Source of the DNA: Paraflavitalea pollutisoli
GTDB taxonomy: Bacteria; Bacteroidota; Bacteroidia; Chitinophagales; Chitinophagaceae
DNA length: 64,000 bases
Reading direction: 5' to 3'
Assembly (NCBI RefSeq): GCF_029360705.1
Contig: NZ_JARKMX010000004.1
Span: 558,001-622,000 of the forward strand
Shown here: positions 1 through 9,047 of the stretch, one piece after another
Layout of the letters: each line of letters opens with the position of its first letter
Numbering within the stretch: the first letter of the stretch is position 1
Program-made: the position numbers and the translations under genes
Notes under the pieces: model-generated
Told to the model about the DNA's origin: nothing
What the model saw: only the letters and a program-made list of their open reading frames with translations
Databases searched by the model: none

Positions 1-2
1 TA

Positions 3-2090
3 GTGATTGCGCAAGCCAACTTCAAACCCCTGGTGACCGATACCACCCATCTCATCGTCAATGGTCAGCGGGTATCGGCTTTCGCCAACGATTCAAACCA
101 GGTCATTTTCATCATGCCTGTATTGCCTGCTGGAAAGGTCACGGTTGATTACAGTTCCATCGGTGCACCCAAGCAACTCCCGCTAACCATCAATGCTTAC
201 ACGGCGATCACGCAGGCTGATAAAGCGATTGCCAGCTTTACCACCAATATTGACCAGGTAATTAAAGTACTGGAAAAGCAGCTGGACAATGAAGCAGTCA
301 ACCTCGGTACCGGCTACATCACAACGCTTCGGTATATGCAGGAGACGATTACGGAAAACCAGTCCTCGCTGAGCCCGGCCGATCAGTTGACGCTCGCGTA
401 TTTTCTGCAGAATAACCAACCCGATCCGGCAGCATTTGCTGTGGATACGCTTAATCCGCTGTTCTATCGGGTCAACCAGCTCGATATCGACCCGGGCGAA
501 AGGTTGTTCAAAGTAGCCATCGGATTCAAGAACAGCGTGATCCGTACAGTCACTTTTCTGGGAATCGGTACCGGGCTCGCGATGTTGCCCTCTCCCGACC
601 TGTTTACCAAGTTGCTGGCCTTCGGCTCGTTTGTAACCGGCACAGTATACCTGGTAGATGCCATTGCCAAAGTAGAAGAGATAGGCACCCTGAAAGGTGT
701 TGCCGAACAATTGACAGACTTTACAGCCCGGCTCGGCGTGGAGGATAAAGAGCTCAAATTTTATAAAGATGTGGCGAAAACGGTATCGTTTCGCGCCAGC
801 TACCGTCCGGTGATCCAAACGGATCAAAGCTCTAAGATCCCGGTGATAGCAGATATCTTCGCGGCCGAAAAAAGTGTTGGCAAAATACATGCTGGTATGT
901 TAGCTGCTTACGACAGGATCACTAAATGGTTTAAAAAACTGGCGCCTGTTTTTCCTGCATATACCAATCCAATTAAAACGTCCAAAACTACCATCAGTTA
1001 CCCGATGGCTGGCAGCAAACTCAAGCTTAGCAATGTATCAGATACAGCCGTCAGAATAACTTTTACAACGGCAGATACCACCCTGTCGATAAAGGCTGCC
1101 AGTGCGAGTCTCAAAGCAGATAAGGCCTTCACGTTTGATGTCGTATTTACTGACCCAAATCTGGGGGTAACAGTTACTCAAAAGATAAAAGCCTTGTACC
1201 AGGTAAAACCTATCGGTACTGTGGTTGCAGGCAATAATGGGTACGGTAGTGCGGCTAACCAGTTTCAAACGCCCGAGGTACTGCTCATCGATGCGGCCGG
1301 CAATTTCATCATTCTGGACAAATTCAACAACCGGGTGCAGCGATGGACGCCAGGGGCTACAACCGGCGTTACGATTGCAGGCGGTAATGGCATAGGCACC
1401 GATTCCAATAAACTCAACAGCCCCTATGGCATGGCCATGGCGCCCGATGGCAGCTTATATATTCTGAATGCAGATGGACATATTAAACGTTGGGTACCGG
1501 GCGCCGCATATGGTACCACGGTCTATAAATTCGAAGATTTGGAAAAGTATGGTTATATCTCAAACATGGCCATCAGTCCGGCCGGTCAGCTGTATATAGT
1601 TAGTGATGACAAAAACCAGGTAGTGCGTTTTGCACTCGGATCAAAAACAGGTACGATCGTAGCTGGAGGGAACGGAAAAGGCAGTGCAGCCAACCAACTC
1701 TCGAGGCCCGAGGGCGTAACGATCGATGCAGCTGGAAACCTGTACATCTCCGATTACGATAACAACCGCGTCCAAAAATGGGCACCCGGCGCCACCAGCG
1801 GCACTACCGTTGCCGGAGGCAACGGCAAAGGTGCAGCCGATAACCAGGTCATTGGCCCTGTAGAGGTCGTACTCGATGCTCAAAGCAACTTGTACATCGC
1901 TGAAGCAGGCGGTAATCAGGTGTCGGTATGGAAGGCAGGTGCCGCCAGCGGAACAAAAATAGCCAGTACTCCCTACGGCAATGCCTTGGGTGAACTCTGG
2001 GGCGCGGTCAGCATCAAACTTGATGGCAAGGGATCGATCTACATCCTGGAAAGCGGCAATGGACGCGTTACTAAATGGCTGCTGCCGTAA
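3..2090 (+). CDS. NHL-repeat protein, 5' end cut by the window
   Basis: The frame is open to the left edge, so the true start and any signal peptide are outside the window; 695 residues are visible. The first ~95 residues look like an immunoglobulin-like (IPT/TIG-type) segment. The middle is helical with a hydrophobic stretch near residues 185-215. From about residue 400 to the end there are about six NHL-type repeats, each with a 'GNG.G.aaNQ...P.gv.iDa.GNlyI.D..NnRVqkW.pGa' pattern, expected to fold as a beta-propeller. NHL propellers usually bind protein or glycan ligands at the cell surface or periplasm; no catalytic residue is evident. A strong terminator follows at 2232. The repeats make the fold call secure; the ligand is unknown. 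Confidence 0.8.
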   Translation: MIAQANFKPLVTDTTHLIVNGQRVSAFANDSNQVIFIMPVLPAGKVTVDYSSIGAPKQLPLTINAYTAITQADKAIASFTTNIDQVIKVLEKQLDNEAVNLGTGYITTLRYMQETITENQSSLSPADQLTLAYFLQNNQPDPAAFAVDTLNPLFYRVNQLDIDPGERLFKVAIGFKNSVIRTVTFLGIGTGLAMLPSPDLFTKLLAFGSFVTGTVYLVDAIAKVEEIGTLKGVAEQLTDFTARLGVEDKELKFYKDVAKTVSFRASYRPVIQTDQSSKIPVIADIFAAEKSVGKIHAGMLAAYDRITKWFKKLAPVFPAYTNPIKTSKTTISYPMAGSKLKLSNVSDTAVRITFTTADTTLSIKAASASLKADKAFTFDVVFTDPNLGVTVTQKIKALYQVKPIGTVVAGNNGYGSAANQFQTPEVLLIDAAGNFIILDKFNNRVQRWTPGATTGVTIAGGNGIGTDSNKLNSPYGMAMAPDGSLYILNADGHIKRWVPGAAYGTTVYKFEDLEKYGYISNMAISPAGQLYIVSDDKNQVVRFALGSKTGTIVAGGNGKGSAANQLSRPEGVTIDAAGNLYISDYDNNRVQKWAPGATSGTTVAGGNGKGAADNQVIGPVEVVLDAQSNLYIAEAGGNQVSVWKAGAASGTKIASTPYGNALGELWGAVSIKLDGKGSIYILESGNGRVTKWLLP

Positions 2091-2231
2091 ATGATAAAAG
2101 CTCATCATACCAGCAAACCTTATCCTATAGCATCGTGCATACACGCCAGCCGGTATGGCTGTACAAATCGCCCGTTAAAACGTGCCGTTTGAAAAGCTCA
2201 CTGACATAGCAACACAGCCTTATTAATCTAC

Positions 2232-2267
2232 TGATCCCCGGCCCAGGCCGGGGATCAACTTTTTTTA
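2232..2267 (+). terminator. Rho-independent terminator after the NHL gene
   Basis: Perfect 10-bp stem (2232-2241 with 2248-2257, arm TGATCCCCGG) with a six-base loop, followed by a T-rich run at 2260-2267. It separates the NHL gene from the ArsR operon. Confidence 0.85.
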
Positions 2268-2368
2268 TAGCTACAAATCAATCACTTAGCGGCCAAAATG
2301 CCACCTGCTGCCAAGAAATATTTGCGTAGTTAAATAGCTACATATAAATTTGTAGTCAAATAGCTACA
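2268..2368 (+). promoter_or_regulatory. Promoter and likely ArsR operator of the arsR-SRPBCC-DoxX operon
   Basis: A textbook Bacteroidota promoter: TTTG at 2321-2324, 20 bp spacer, TAAATTTG at 2345-2352, so transcription should start near 2359, about 12 nt before the ATG. The octamer TAGCTACA occurs three times, at 2268, 2335 and 2361. The second copy pairs with an inverted TGTAG at 2351-2355 that overlaps the -7 box. Repeats around the promoter of an ArsR-type gene suggest autorepression; that part is inference. Confidence 0.7.
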
Positions 2369-2370
2369 CA

Positions 2371-2694
2371 ATGAACCTACGACGAGACGTTTTCCAGGCC
2401 ATTGCAGACCCCACCAGGCGGGCGATCCTCTTACTGGTAGCCTCCCACGCCATGACAGCAGGCGCTATCGCCGCCCAGTTTGATACAGCCCGGCCCACCG
2501 TGTCCAAGCACCTGTCCATCCTCACCGAATGCGAACTGCTGAAGCAGGAGCAAAACGGTCGCGAAATACTTTATCACCTCAATCCCCAAAAGATGAAAGA
2601 CATAGCCGAGTTCATCGAGCCGTTCCGGCAATTCTGGGACGACCGTTTCAACAAGCTGGAAGACATCATGAAAAATTACAAACCTAAAAATTAG
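2371..2694 (+). CDS. ArsR/SmtB-family winged-helix transcriptional regulator
   Basis: A 107-residue winged-helix protein of normal ArsR length. The recognition helix is around residues 45-60 ([19 protein letters not shown]) and the beta-wing around 62-72 ([11 protein letters not shown]). It lacks the paired cysteines or histidines of the metal-sensing members, so it is more like the SdpR/autorepressor branch that sits beside SRPBCC genes. It is the first gene of an apparent operon; the AHSA1-type SRPBCC gene begins 7 nt after its stop. Repeats flanking its promoter suggest that it represses its own operon. The signal that releases it is not visible. Confidence 0.9.
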   Translation: MNLRRDVFQAIADPTRRAILLLVASHAMTAGAIAAQFDTARPTVSKHLSILTECELLKQEQNGREILYHLNPQKMKDIAEFIEPFRQFWDDRFNKLEDIMKNYKPKN

Positions 2695-2701
2695 CCATAC
2701 T

Positions 2702-3190
2702 ATGGAAAGAAAAACGCAAATACAAGCCGAAACAGGCAAGCAGGACCTGTTGATCACCCGGGAGTTTGAATTGCCCGTTGAACTACTCTTCAAAGCCTAT
2801 GAAGACGCAGACATCGTGGCGCAATGGATGGGCACCAAAGTGCTGAAGCTTGAAAACAGGAACCACGGCGGATATGTGTTCGAAACATCCGACCCCAAAG
2901 GGAATGTATTGATGCGGGCCAATGGGGCCATTCATGAATTTGTGCCCAACCAACGCATCACCCGCACCTTCGAAATGGAGAATGGCCCTTTTGGTATCAC
3001 GATGGAATACCTGACGTTTGAAGCTATGGGCGAAGACAACAGTAAATTGACGATGCACGTGGTCTATAAGTCGCCCGCTTTGAGAGACGAGAACCTCAAA
3101 CTGCCTTTCTCATACGGAGTCAATATGGCGCACGACCGCCTGCAGGAAGTAGTCGCAAACCTTAAAACAACCAACCATGAGCAAGCGTAA
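2702..3190 (+). CDS. SRPBCC/AHSA1-type protein
   Basis: 162 residues with the START-like helix-grip fold of the AHSA1 (Aha1 C-terminal-like) family. It opens with 'ITREFELPVELLFKAYEDADIVAQWMG' and ends with a long C-terminal helix containing 'LQEVVANL'. In bacteria these proteins bind small hydrophobic ligands in an internal cavity and are very often encoded directly after an ArsR regulator, as here. It overlaps the DoxX gene by 14 nt, so the two are probably translated together. No catalytic residue can be named; the ligand is unknown. Confidence 0.88.
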   Translation: MERKTQIQAETGKQDLLITREFELPVELLFKAYEDADIVAQWMGTKVLKLENRNHGGYVFETSDPKGNVLMRANGAIHEFVPNQRITRTFEMENGPFGITMEYLTFEAMGEDNSKLTMHVVYKSPALRDENLKLPFSYGVNMAHDRLQEVVANLKTTNHEQA

Positions 3191-3554
3191 TAAGATCATC
3201 TACTGGATCGCCACCATCTGGCTTTGCCTCGGCATGACGGCCACCGGCATGGTACAAATGTTCAAGTTTGAAGGACAGGATGATTTTGCCACCAAACTGG
3301 GCTATCCTTCCTACTTCGTGACCATACTGGGCGTGTTTAAAATACTCGGTGTAGTAGCGGTATTGATCCCGAAATTCCCTTTGGTGAAAGAATGGGCTTA
3401 TGCCGGCTTTGCTTTTGCCATGACAGGCGCTATTTTTTCACAGCTGGGTGCAGGGCAGCCCGTCGTGGAGATATTTCCGGCATTATTGCTGCTGGTATTG
3501 ACGATAGTATCCTGGTATTTCCGGCCAGCCGATCGAAAGCTGGCCCTCGCATAA
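3177..3554 (+). CDS. DoxX-like integral membrane protein
   Basis: 125 residues with four predicted transmembrane helices (approx. 8-28, 45-65, 70-90, 95-113), matching the DoxX-like family. It starts inside the end of the SRPBCC gene (14 nt overlap), indicating translational coupling. ArsR-SRPBCC-DoxX cassettes recur in Bacteroidota; DoxX-like proteins have been linked to redox or sulfur metabolism in the membrane, but the role of this branch is unproven. It ends just before a gap of 30 nt to the DUF4256 gene. Confidence 0.85.
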   Translation: MSKRNKIIYWIATIWLCLGMTATGMVQMFKFEGQDDFATKLGYPSYFVTILGVFKILGVVAVLIPKFPLVKEWAYAGFAFAMTGAIFSQLGAGQPVVEIFPALLLLVLTIVSWYFRPADRKLALA

Positions 3555-3584
3555 ACAACCTTACTTATTTAAAAGAATGTAACC

Positions 3585-4160
3585 ATGAGCAAAACCACCC
3601 ATACAAAGAAAAAGCTATCCGCCGATGAGCAGACAGTCCTGCTCAAGGCGTTGAAAACACGGTTCGAGAAGAATATGGCACGTCATAAAGGCATTGCCTG
3701 GACGGATGTAGAGGCGAAGCTGGTTGCGAGCCCCGCGAAACTGTGGTCGCTGAATGCCATGGAGTCGACGGAAGGAGAGCCCGACGTAGTAGGATATGAT
3801 AAGAAGAGCGGTGAATACCTGTTTTACGATTGCTCGGCAGAAAGTCCTAAGGGGCGTAGAAGTATTTGCTATGACGGCGAAGCACTCGCAGCCCGCAAAG
3901 AGCACAAACCTGCTGACAGTGCCATCAACATGGCCGAAGAGATGGGTATTGAAATACTGAATGAAGAAGAATACCGCGCGTTGCAGGAGCTGGGCAAATT
4001 CGATCAGAAAACTTCCAGTTGGGTGAAGACACCCGGCGAGATCCGCAAACACGGGGGCGCCATTTTCTGCGATCGCCGCTACGAACACATCTTCACTTAC
4101 CACAATGGTGCCGACTCTTACTACGGCGCGAGAGCGTTTAGGGGGAAGGTGAGTGTGTAA
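3585..4160 (+). CDS. DUF4256 family protein
   Basis: 191 residues matching the uncharacterised DUF4256 family over the full length. Recognisable blocks are 'LKTRFEKNMARHKGIAW' near residue 26, 'ESTEGEPDVVG' near 60, 'DCSAESPKGRRSICYDGEAL' near 80 and the C-terminal 'YHNGADSYYGARAFRG'. No signal peptide or membrane helix; probably cytoplasmic. It lies 30 nt after the DoxX gene on the same strand and may be the last gene of the ArsR operon. The biochemical activity of the family is not known. Confidence 0.85.
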   Translation: MSKTTHTKKKLSADEQTVLLKALKTRFEKNMARHKGIAWTDVEAKLVASPAKLWSLNAMESTEGEPDVVGYDKKSGEYLFYDCSAESPKGRRSICYDGEALAARKEHKPADSAINMAEEMGIEILNEEEYRALQELGKFDQKTSSWVKTPGEIRKHGGAIFCDRRYEHIFTYHNGADSYYGARAFRGKVSV

Positions 4161-4296
4161 GGTTTACAGCGTATGATGGTTGAGGGGGGCTTGTTCTGTT
4201 TGCGAAAAAAAAAACAATACTGGTGGCAGTTAGTATATCTAAGGGTAATTGCCTATTTTGCCCCAAATTGCAACTCGCACCCCTAAAACCACGAAA

Positions 4297-4821
4297 ATGA
4301 AGAAATTCTGCAGTGTATTTTCCTTGTTGGTATTACCGTTTATTTTTATGATGCAGGTGAGTCTGACCTCCTGCGAAAAAGAAACCACCATTTATGACAC
4401 GGTTACAGTCATAAAAAAAGACACCATTATTATCAAGGACACAGCGTTGACCGTAGATATTTTAACCGCCAATGCCTGGAAGATGCAGGAGATGAGAGGT
4501 GTCCTCGGCAACAGTAACCGTTATTATCTGCGTGGAGGAAACAATAATACAGAGAGTTTGGATAACGAACATATCAGCTTTGGCTCCAATGGAACAGCAA
4601 CCTATGTCGAGAACAGTGGTATTCAACGTTCTGTCACCTGGAGTTTTTCCAACGAAGCGCGTACCAAGCTGACCATTCTGTTTTCAAATACACCGGCCAC
4701 TTTTACGGTAACCTGGGATAATATCAGGTATAAAAATAAAAGCCTGGATTACGATAATTATTATAGAGACGGAAACCTGAATATGTTCGAACATTCCCGG
4801 CAAATTCGCATTCCCCGGTAA
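4297..4821 (+). CDS. Putative lipoprotein, lipocalin-like
   Basis: The ATG at 4297 gives a clean lipoprotein signal (MKKFCSVFSLL...SLTSC, lipobox Cys26), which is why it is preferred over the upstream ATG at 4249. The mature part is about 150 residues, starting with a Ser/Thr/Asp-rich segment containing the alternating pattern 'YDTVTVIKKDTIIIKDT', followed by a beta-rich domain with 'WKMQEMRG' and 'NGTATYVENSG...TWSFS', a layout seen in small Bacteroidota lipocalin-like lipoproteins. Probably anchored in the outer membrane. No partner gene is obvious; a hairpin at 4845 ends the unit. Function unknown. Confidence 0.7.
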   Translation: MKKFCSVFSLLVLPFIFMMQVSLTSCEKETTIYDTVTVIKKDTIIIKDTALTVDILTANAWKMQEMRGVLGNSNRYYLRGGNNNTESLDNEHISFGSNGTATYVENSGIQRSVTWSFSNEARTKLTILFSNTPATFTVTWDNIRYKNKSLDYDNYYRDGNLNMFEHSRQIRIPR

Positions 4822-4844
4822 ATAAACTTTTCAAAGCGATAAAT

Positions 4845-4871
4845 CAGCTGGCATCCACGCGGTGCCGGCTG
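4845..4871 (+). terminator. Probable terminator after the 4297 lipoprotein
   Basis: Inverted repeat CAGCTGGCA / TGCCGGCTG (one mismatch, 9 bp arms at 4845-4853 and 4863-4871) followed by TTTATGTTTT. Confidence 0.55.
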
Positions 4872-5072
4872 TTTATGTTTTGGTTCAAAATACCCGACCT
4901 TGTTTCCTCAATCTACAACGCGACCATCTCCATCACTTTTCTGTTGCGCCGGCAAATGTTAAAGACTTGCCAAAAGACCACCCGGCGACCCCGCGGGCGA
5001 AAGGATGTATACCAGCTGTCGTCTAACCATATCCCTAAGAGAATCAAATCATTAAAGACGACAATTATTGTG

Positions 5073-7634
5073 ATGAAAAAGATTGGAAGTTTGTTGGCAT
5101 TGCTGGTTTTATCGATCAGCCTGTTTGCGCAGGACGGTCAGGGCCGTGGTCAAAGGCCCGAAGGTGCAGGCGCCAGTGAAGGACGTTTATATGGACGCAT
5201 ACTGGATGATAAGACCAATAAAGGCATAGAAGCAGCCTCCGTGCGTTTATATTTGATTGTAAAAGATGCCATGGGTGCACCCAAAGACAGCCTGGTGGGC
5301 GGCATGCTCTCTAAAGCCAATGGTGACTTCAGTGTTGAAGGACTTTCCACAGCTGCTAGGTTCAGGCTCACTATCAGCGCGATCGGGTTCAAAGCCATCG
5401 ACCAGGAAGTGGCCTTCAACCGCAAGGCCGGCAACGAAACCGACCTCGGCAATTTCAAACTGGAGCAGGAAGCCAATACCCTTGATGTGGTAACCGTCAC
5501 CGCGACCAAACCAGCCCTTCAAATGGGCATCGACCGCAAATTCTTCGATGTAGATAAAAGTCTGACCGCAGCAGGTGGTACTGGTGTAGATGTGATGAAG
5601 AACATTCCTTCCGTGAATGTGGATGTAGATGGCAACGTGACCTTGCGTAACAATACCCCGCAGATCTTTGTAGATGGTCGTCCTACGATCCTCACACTCG
5701 ATCAGATCCCTGCCGATAACATTGAAAGAGTAGAATTGATCACCAACCCCTCAGCCGCCTTCGATGCGTCGAGCACAGGCGGTGTGATCAACGTGATCCT
5801 CAAAAAGAACAAGAAACTCGGACTGAATGGCCTGGCTTCCTTAGGTGCCGGTTATCCCGATATCCTCAATGGCAACCTGACCCTGAACCTCCGTCAGAAT
5901 AAGTTCAACTTCTTTGTGAGCGGCAACTACAACCAGTCGGGCGGTATCGCTACCAGCAAGTCATTCCGGGAAAACAGGAAGGCAGGCATAGCACAGAATT
6001 ACTTCAACCAGGTATCCGATGCAGATCGACTCCGTAAGTTCGGTTCCGTGCGCTTTGGCGTCGATTACTTCCTCGACAACCGCAATACATTGACCCTGTC
6101 GCAAAACTTCGTCAACGGCAACGACCGCAACGATGAAACCCAGTCACAGCGTTATTTCACATTGAACAATGACCTGACCCAATACGGCGACCGACTGGCC
6201 AACAGCAAGAACGATTTCAACCGCAGCAATACCCAGTTGTTGTGGGAACATAAGTTTGCGGAAGCAGGCAAGAAACTGAATGCCGATGTTACTTTCAATA
6301 CAGGTAGCGGTAGCAGCCGTTCGCTGATCACCAATAGCTATTTCAATCCGGATGGAACAGTAGCGGCACCCACCAACGTGGTGCGCAATGACGGTGGAGA
6401 TAACAGCGACCAGCTGACCATCCAGATGGATTATGTTGATCCCAATGGCGATCACTCCAAGTTCGAAGCAGGCTTACGCACCTTCATCAACGATTCGCGC
6501 AGTAATTTTAATGCGTTTTCAGTGGCCAACGGAGCTGAGACCAAGCTGCCCCTCAGCAACAACTACAAGTATCGCGAGATGGTGAATGCCGCCTACGGTA
6601 CCTATAGCAACAAACTCGGTGACTTCAGATACCAGCTGGGTTTGCGCGCAGAGATCTCCAAATTCGACGGTGAGCTGATCGACAGCGCCAAGAAGTTTGG
6701 GTATACCTATCCCGATAAGATCGGCAACCTGTTCGATGCCCTGTTTCCCAGCGTATTCATCACCAAAGCACTGAGCGAGTCAGAAGATATCCAGATCAAT
6801 TATACACGCCGGATCCGCCGACCCAATTTCTGGCAGATGAATCCGTTTGTCGACATCAACGATCCGCTCAACCTGCGTCAGGGTAATCCTGCCTTAAGAC
6901 CGCAGTTTACCAACTCGTTTGAGTTCAATTACAACAAAACCTATAGCTCTGGCAGCTTCCTCGGTGTGGTGTATTACCGCCGCACGGAAGGGGATATAAC
7001 CCAGTTTAGCGATACCATCACGGCAGCACAATACGAGCAGTTGAACAATGCAGCGGTTGATCCCAATGCGATCGTCAATACCTTCATCAACGCCAACAAT
7101 ACCAATACCTGGGGTAGTGAATTGACGCTGCAACAGCGGGTAGGCAAGAACTTTGATTTCACCCCCACCGTGAGTTTGCAGTATACCAAGGTGAATGCCT
7201 TGCTCGATAAGGTTGACCTGAGCAATGAAGGATTTAACTGGGAGGCGAAACTGATTGCCAACTACCGCCTGGCCAGCAAATCGAAGATCCTGAACAAGCT
7301 GAGCCTGCAGGCGATCGGCGAATACGAATCGCCCGAGATTTTGCCACAGGGCAAGCGCAAAGATCAGTTGAGCTTGGATGCGGCCCTGCGGAAAGATTTT
7401 CTCAAAGGCAACAAGGGTACACTCACGTTTAGTGTGAACGACGTATTCAATAGCCGTCGCTGGGGTACCATTTATGATACGGATAACTTCTACCAGGACT
7501 CTTACCGCCGTCGTAACGTGCGCAGTTTCCGGGTAACGTTTACCTATAAATTCGGTAAGTCCGACTTCAACCTCTTCAAGCGCAAAGGTGGCGAAGGGGG
7601 TGGAATGGACGAAGGTGGTGGCGATAGGGGATAG
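5073..7634 (+). CDS. TonB-dependent outer-membrane receptor
   Basis: The frame extends to 4875, but the ATG at 5073 starts a clear signal peptide (MKKIGSLLALLVLSISLFAQ), giving 853 residues. After it come a carboxypeptidase-regulatory-like domain (about 40-125), a plug domain (about 140-240, containing 'GTGVDVMKNIPSVNVD', 'FVDGRPT' and 'IERVELITNPSAAFDASSTGGVINV') and a large beta-barrel of the outer-membrane beta-barrel type-3 kind. The C-terminus is a Gly-rich tail (GGEGGGMDEGGGDRG) beyond the last strand. No SusD partner is adjacent, so it is more likely a siderophore, peptide or vitamin receptor than a glycan-uptake SusC. Substrate unknown. Confidence 0.9.
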   Translation: MKKIGSLLALLVLSISLFAQDGQGRGQRPEGAGASEGRLYGRILDDKTNKGIEAASVRLYLIVKDAMGAPKDSLVGGMLSKANGDFSVEGLSTAARFRLTISAIGFKAIDQEVAFNRKAGNETDLGNFKLEQEANTLDVVTVTATKPALQMGIDRKFFDVDKSLTAAGGTGVDVMKNIPSVNVDVDGNVTLRNNTPQIFVDGRPTILTLDQIPADNIERVELITNPSAAFDASSTGGVINVILKKNKKLGLNGLASLGAGYPDILNGNLTLNLRQNKFNFFVSGNYNQSGGIATSKSFRENRKAGIAQNYFNQVSDADRLRKFGSVRFGVDYFLDNRNTLTLSQNFVNGNDRNDETQSQRYFTLNNDLTQYGDRLANSKNDFNRSNTQLLWEHKFAEAGKKLNADVTFNTGSGSSRSLITNSYFNPDGTVAAPTNVVRNDGGDNSDQLTIQMDYVDPNGDHSKFEAGLRTFINDSRSNFNAFSVANGAETKLPLSNNYKYREMVNAAYGTYSNKLGDFRYQLGLRAEISKFDGELIDSAKKFGYTYPDKIGNLFDALFPSVFITKALSESEDIQINYTRRIRRPNFWQMNPFVDINDPLNLRQGNPALRPQFTNSFEFNYNKTYSSGSFLGVVYYRRTEGDITQFSDTITAAQYEQLNNAAVDPNAIVNTFINANNTNTWGSELTLQQRVGKNFDFTPTVSLQYTKVNALLDKVDLSNEGFNWEAKLIANYRLASKSKILNKLSLQAIGEYESPEILPQGKRKDQLSLDAALRKDFLKGNKGTLTFSVNDVFNSRRWGTIYDTDNFYQDSYRRRNVRSFRVTFTYKFGKSDFNLFKRKGGEGGGMDEGGGDRG

Positions 7635-7715
7635 GCATCGGTGGGCAGGATGCTTCCGATGGAAAGCACCTGGACATTGCACTTCGCCCCGGCGTAGCCT
7701 TCGAAGGCATGGGAG

Positions 7716-8576
7716 TTAAGAAGAATCACAGGGTTGGCAAACAGCAACTGCTGGTTGTCGCCCACCCAATATAGTTCGCGTGCCGGTTCGTCTTTTGCGT
7801 GTGACGGCCGGCACGCGTTGTTGTTGTTGTTGAATACCGTGTTGATTGATGGCCCAATCGCCGTATACTGGTACGGTGAGTCTGCCCCTGGCCAATGTCC
7901 GCCGCCGCGTCGGCCAAGCGCGTTTTCTACCTTTTGCTGGCTTATCTACTACTGCCGGTCGCTCAATAGTCAACCAGGTTGCAGCCCGCGCCCCGCGTTC
8001 AGCTTCCTGCAGCGCAATCACAGCCGCCTTCGCCGCGGCTCGCGCAGCCAGTTGCTCGACCCAGGTTTGCCGCCGTTCTTCTTCGGCCCGCTTATTATCC
8101 TCCCGGATCTCGGCCCTCGATCGCGAAGCCTTCAGTCGCCTTTGAATGGTTTCAGCACTGTATTGCCGCCGCTTGCGAACCCTGACAGGCACTGGTTGCC
8201 AGATGATATTGTCGGGATCGGCCGCCCGGCGCTGCTCCCAATACGCCACATAACACACACTGAGTTGAGCCGTGATCGCTTCCTCGGTCAGGGAGGTATG
8301 TTTGAGCAGGGTAAAAGCCTCGCCGGTAAAGGAGCGGTACATCCAGAACTGCCGCCAGCGGGGTGGGAGGGCTTTGTAAATAGCGGCGCCAATCCGGGAG
8401 GCACGGGCCATACGCCGGGCACTCATCATTGTCAGCCTGAAACGGGGACTGGTTTTTACGCGTTCGCTGGTAAGACAGCTTTTGGTGCGGCAATAGTATT
8501 GCCCATCCATCTTGTAGAAAGTGAGGTCATCGATCGTGCCCTCGAGAAAGCAGAGTCCGGCTATTTGTTTTGCCAT
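7716..8576 (-). CDS. Conserved hypothetical protein with Arg/Ala-rich C-terminus
   Basis: The start at 8576 (MAKQIAGLCFLEGTIDDLTFYKMDGQYY) is chosen over 8612 because the first 100 residues match a recurrent but unnamed Bacteroidota family with 'GTIDDLTFYKMDGQYY', 'KSCLTSERVKTSPRF' and 'MYRSFTGEAFTLLK' blocks. After about residue 145 it becomes strongly basic and Ala/Arg-rich (160-200, probably a long helix), and a QQQQQ run is encoded by a GTT microsatellite near 7818. 286 residues, no signal peptide. Monocistronic and convergent with the TonB receptor. Function not known. Confidence 0.7.
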   Translation of the reverse strand: MAKQIAGLCFLEGTIDDLTFYKMDGQYYCRTKSCLTSERVKTSPRFRLTMMSARRMARASRIGAAIYKALPPRWRQFWMYRSFTGEAFTLLKHTSLTEEAITAQLSVCYVAYWEQRRAADPDNIIWQPVPVRVRKRRQYSAETIQRRLKASRSRAEIREDNKRAEEERRQTWVEQLAARAAAKAAVIALQEAERGARAATWLTIERPAVVDKPAKGRKRAWPTRRRTLARGRLTVPVYGDWAINQHGIQQQQQRVPAVTRKRRTGTRTILGGRQPAVAVCQPCDSS

Positions 8577-8594
8577 GGGATATAGGTTATATAG

Positions 8595-8625
8595 CAAATT
8601 TACAAATATCAAAAAGCGATTCCAA
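8595..8625 (-). promoter_or_regulatory. Probable promoter of the 7716-8576 gene
   Basis: On the minus strand, TAAATTTG (8602-8595) fits the Bacteroidota -7 box and TTGG (8625-8622) lies 19 bp upstream as a weak -33 box. The start site would be near 8588, a leader of about 12 nt before the ATG at 8576. Confidence 0.45.
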
Positions 8626-8628
8626 GTA

Positions 8629-8919
8629 TTTGAGCCATTTTGAGCCGAAATGAACCAAAATAGACTGACATGCGGCAGATCCGATAGTTGCTTTTACAAA
8701 ACGAGCGATCAGGCCAGTCATCAGTCGCTGGCATACCGTTCCCCGGGGCGCATTAATACCGCTCCCGTAGCGCTCCCGTACCGCTACCCTAGTAAAGGCG
8801 CATTTTCCTAAAACACCGACTCGAAGGGTCTGCCCGCACCTGACTGTATGGATACTGTATAGATGCCGGCAGGATGCTGTATAGATACGGCGTAGTAAAG
8901 GCGCATTTTACTAAAACAC
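8629..8919. repeat. Short direct repeats in the 8577-9047 intergenic region
   Basis: This 470-base region has no convincing gene but several direct repeats. TTTGAGCC occurs at 8629 and 8639, exactly 10 bp apart. GCTCCCGTA occurs at 8761 and 8772. A 26-bp unit starting AGTAAAGGCGCATTTT occurs at 8791-8816 and 8894-8919 with one mismatch. TGTATAGAT occurs twice between 8856 and 8886. The rest up to 9047 presumably carries the promoter of the BACON lipoprotein. Confidence 0.6.
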
Positions 8920-9047
8920 ACCCCCCAACTTCGTTTGTCCGGCTACGCAATAAAATAAATGCCGCGGATTGCTTTAAAATATTGGTTGCCAGCATTATTT
9001 TAGGTGCAGATCGATAACCCGTCGTTAAACCCATAACCTGCCACCAC

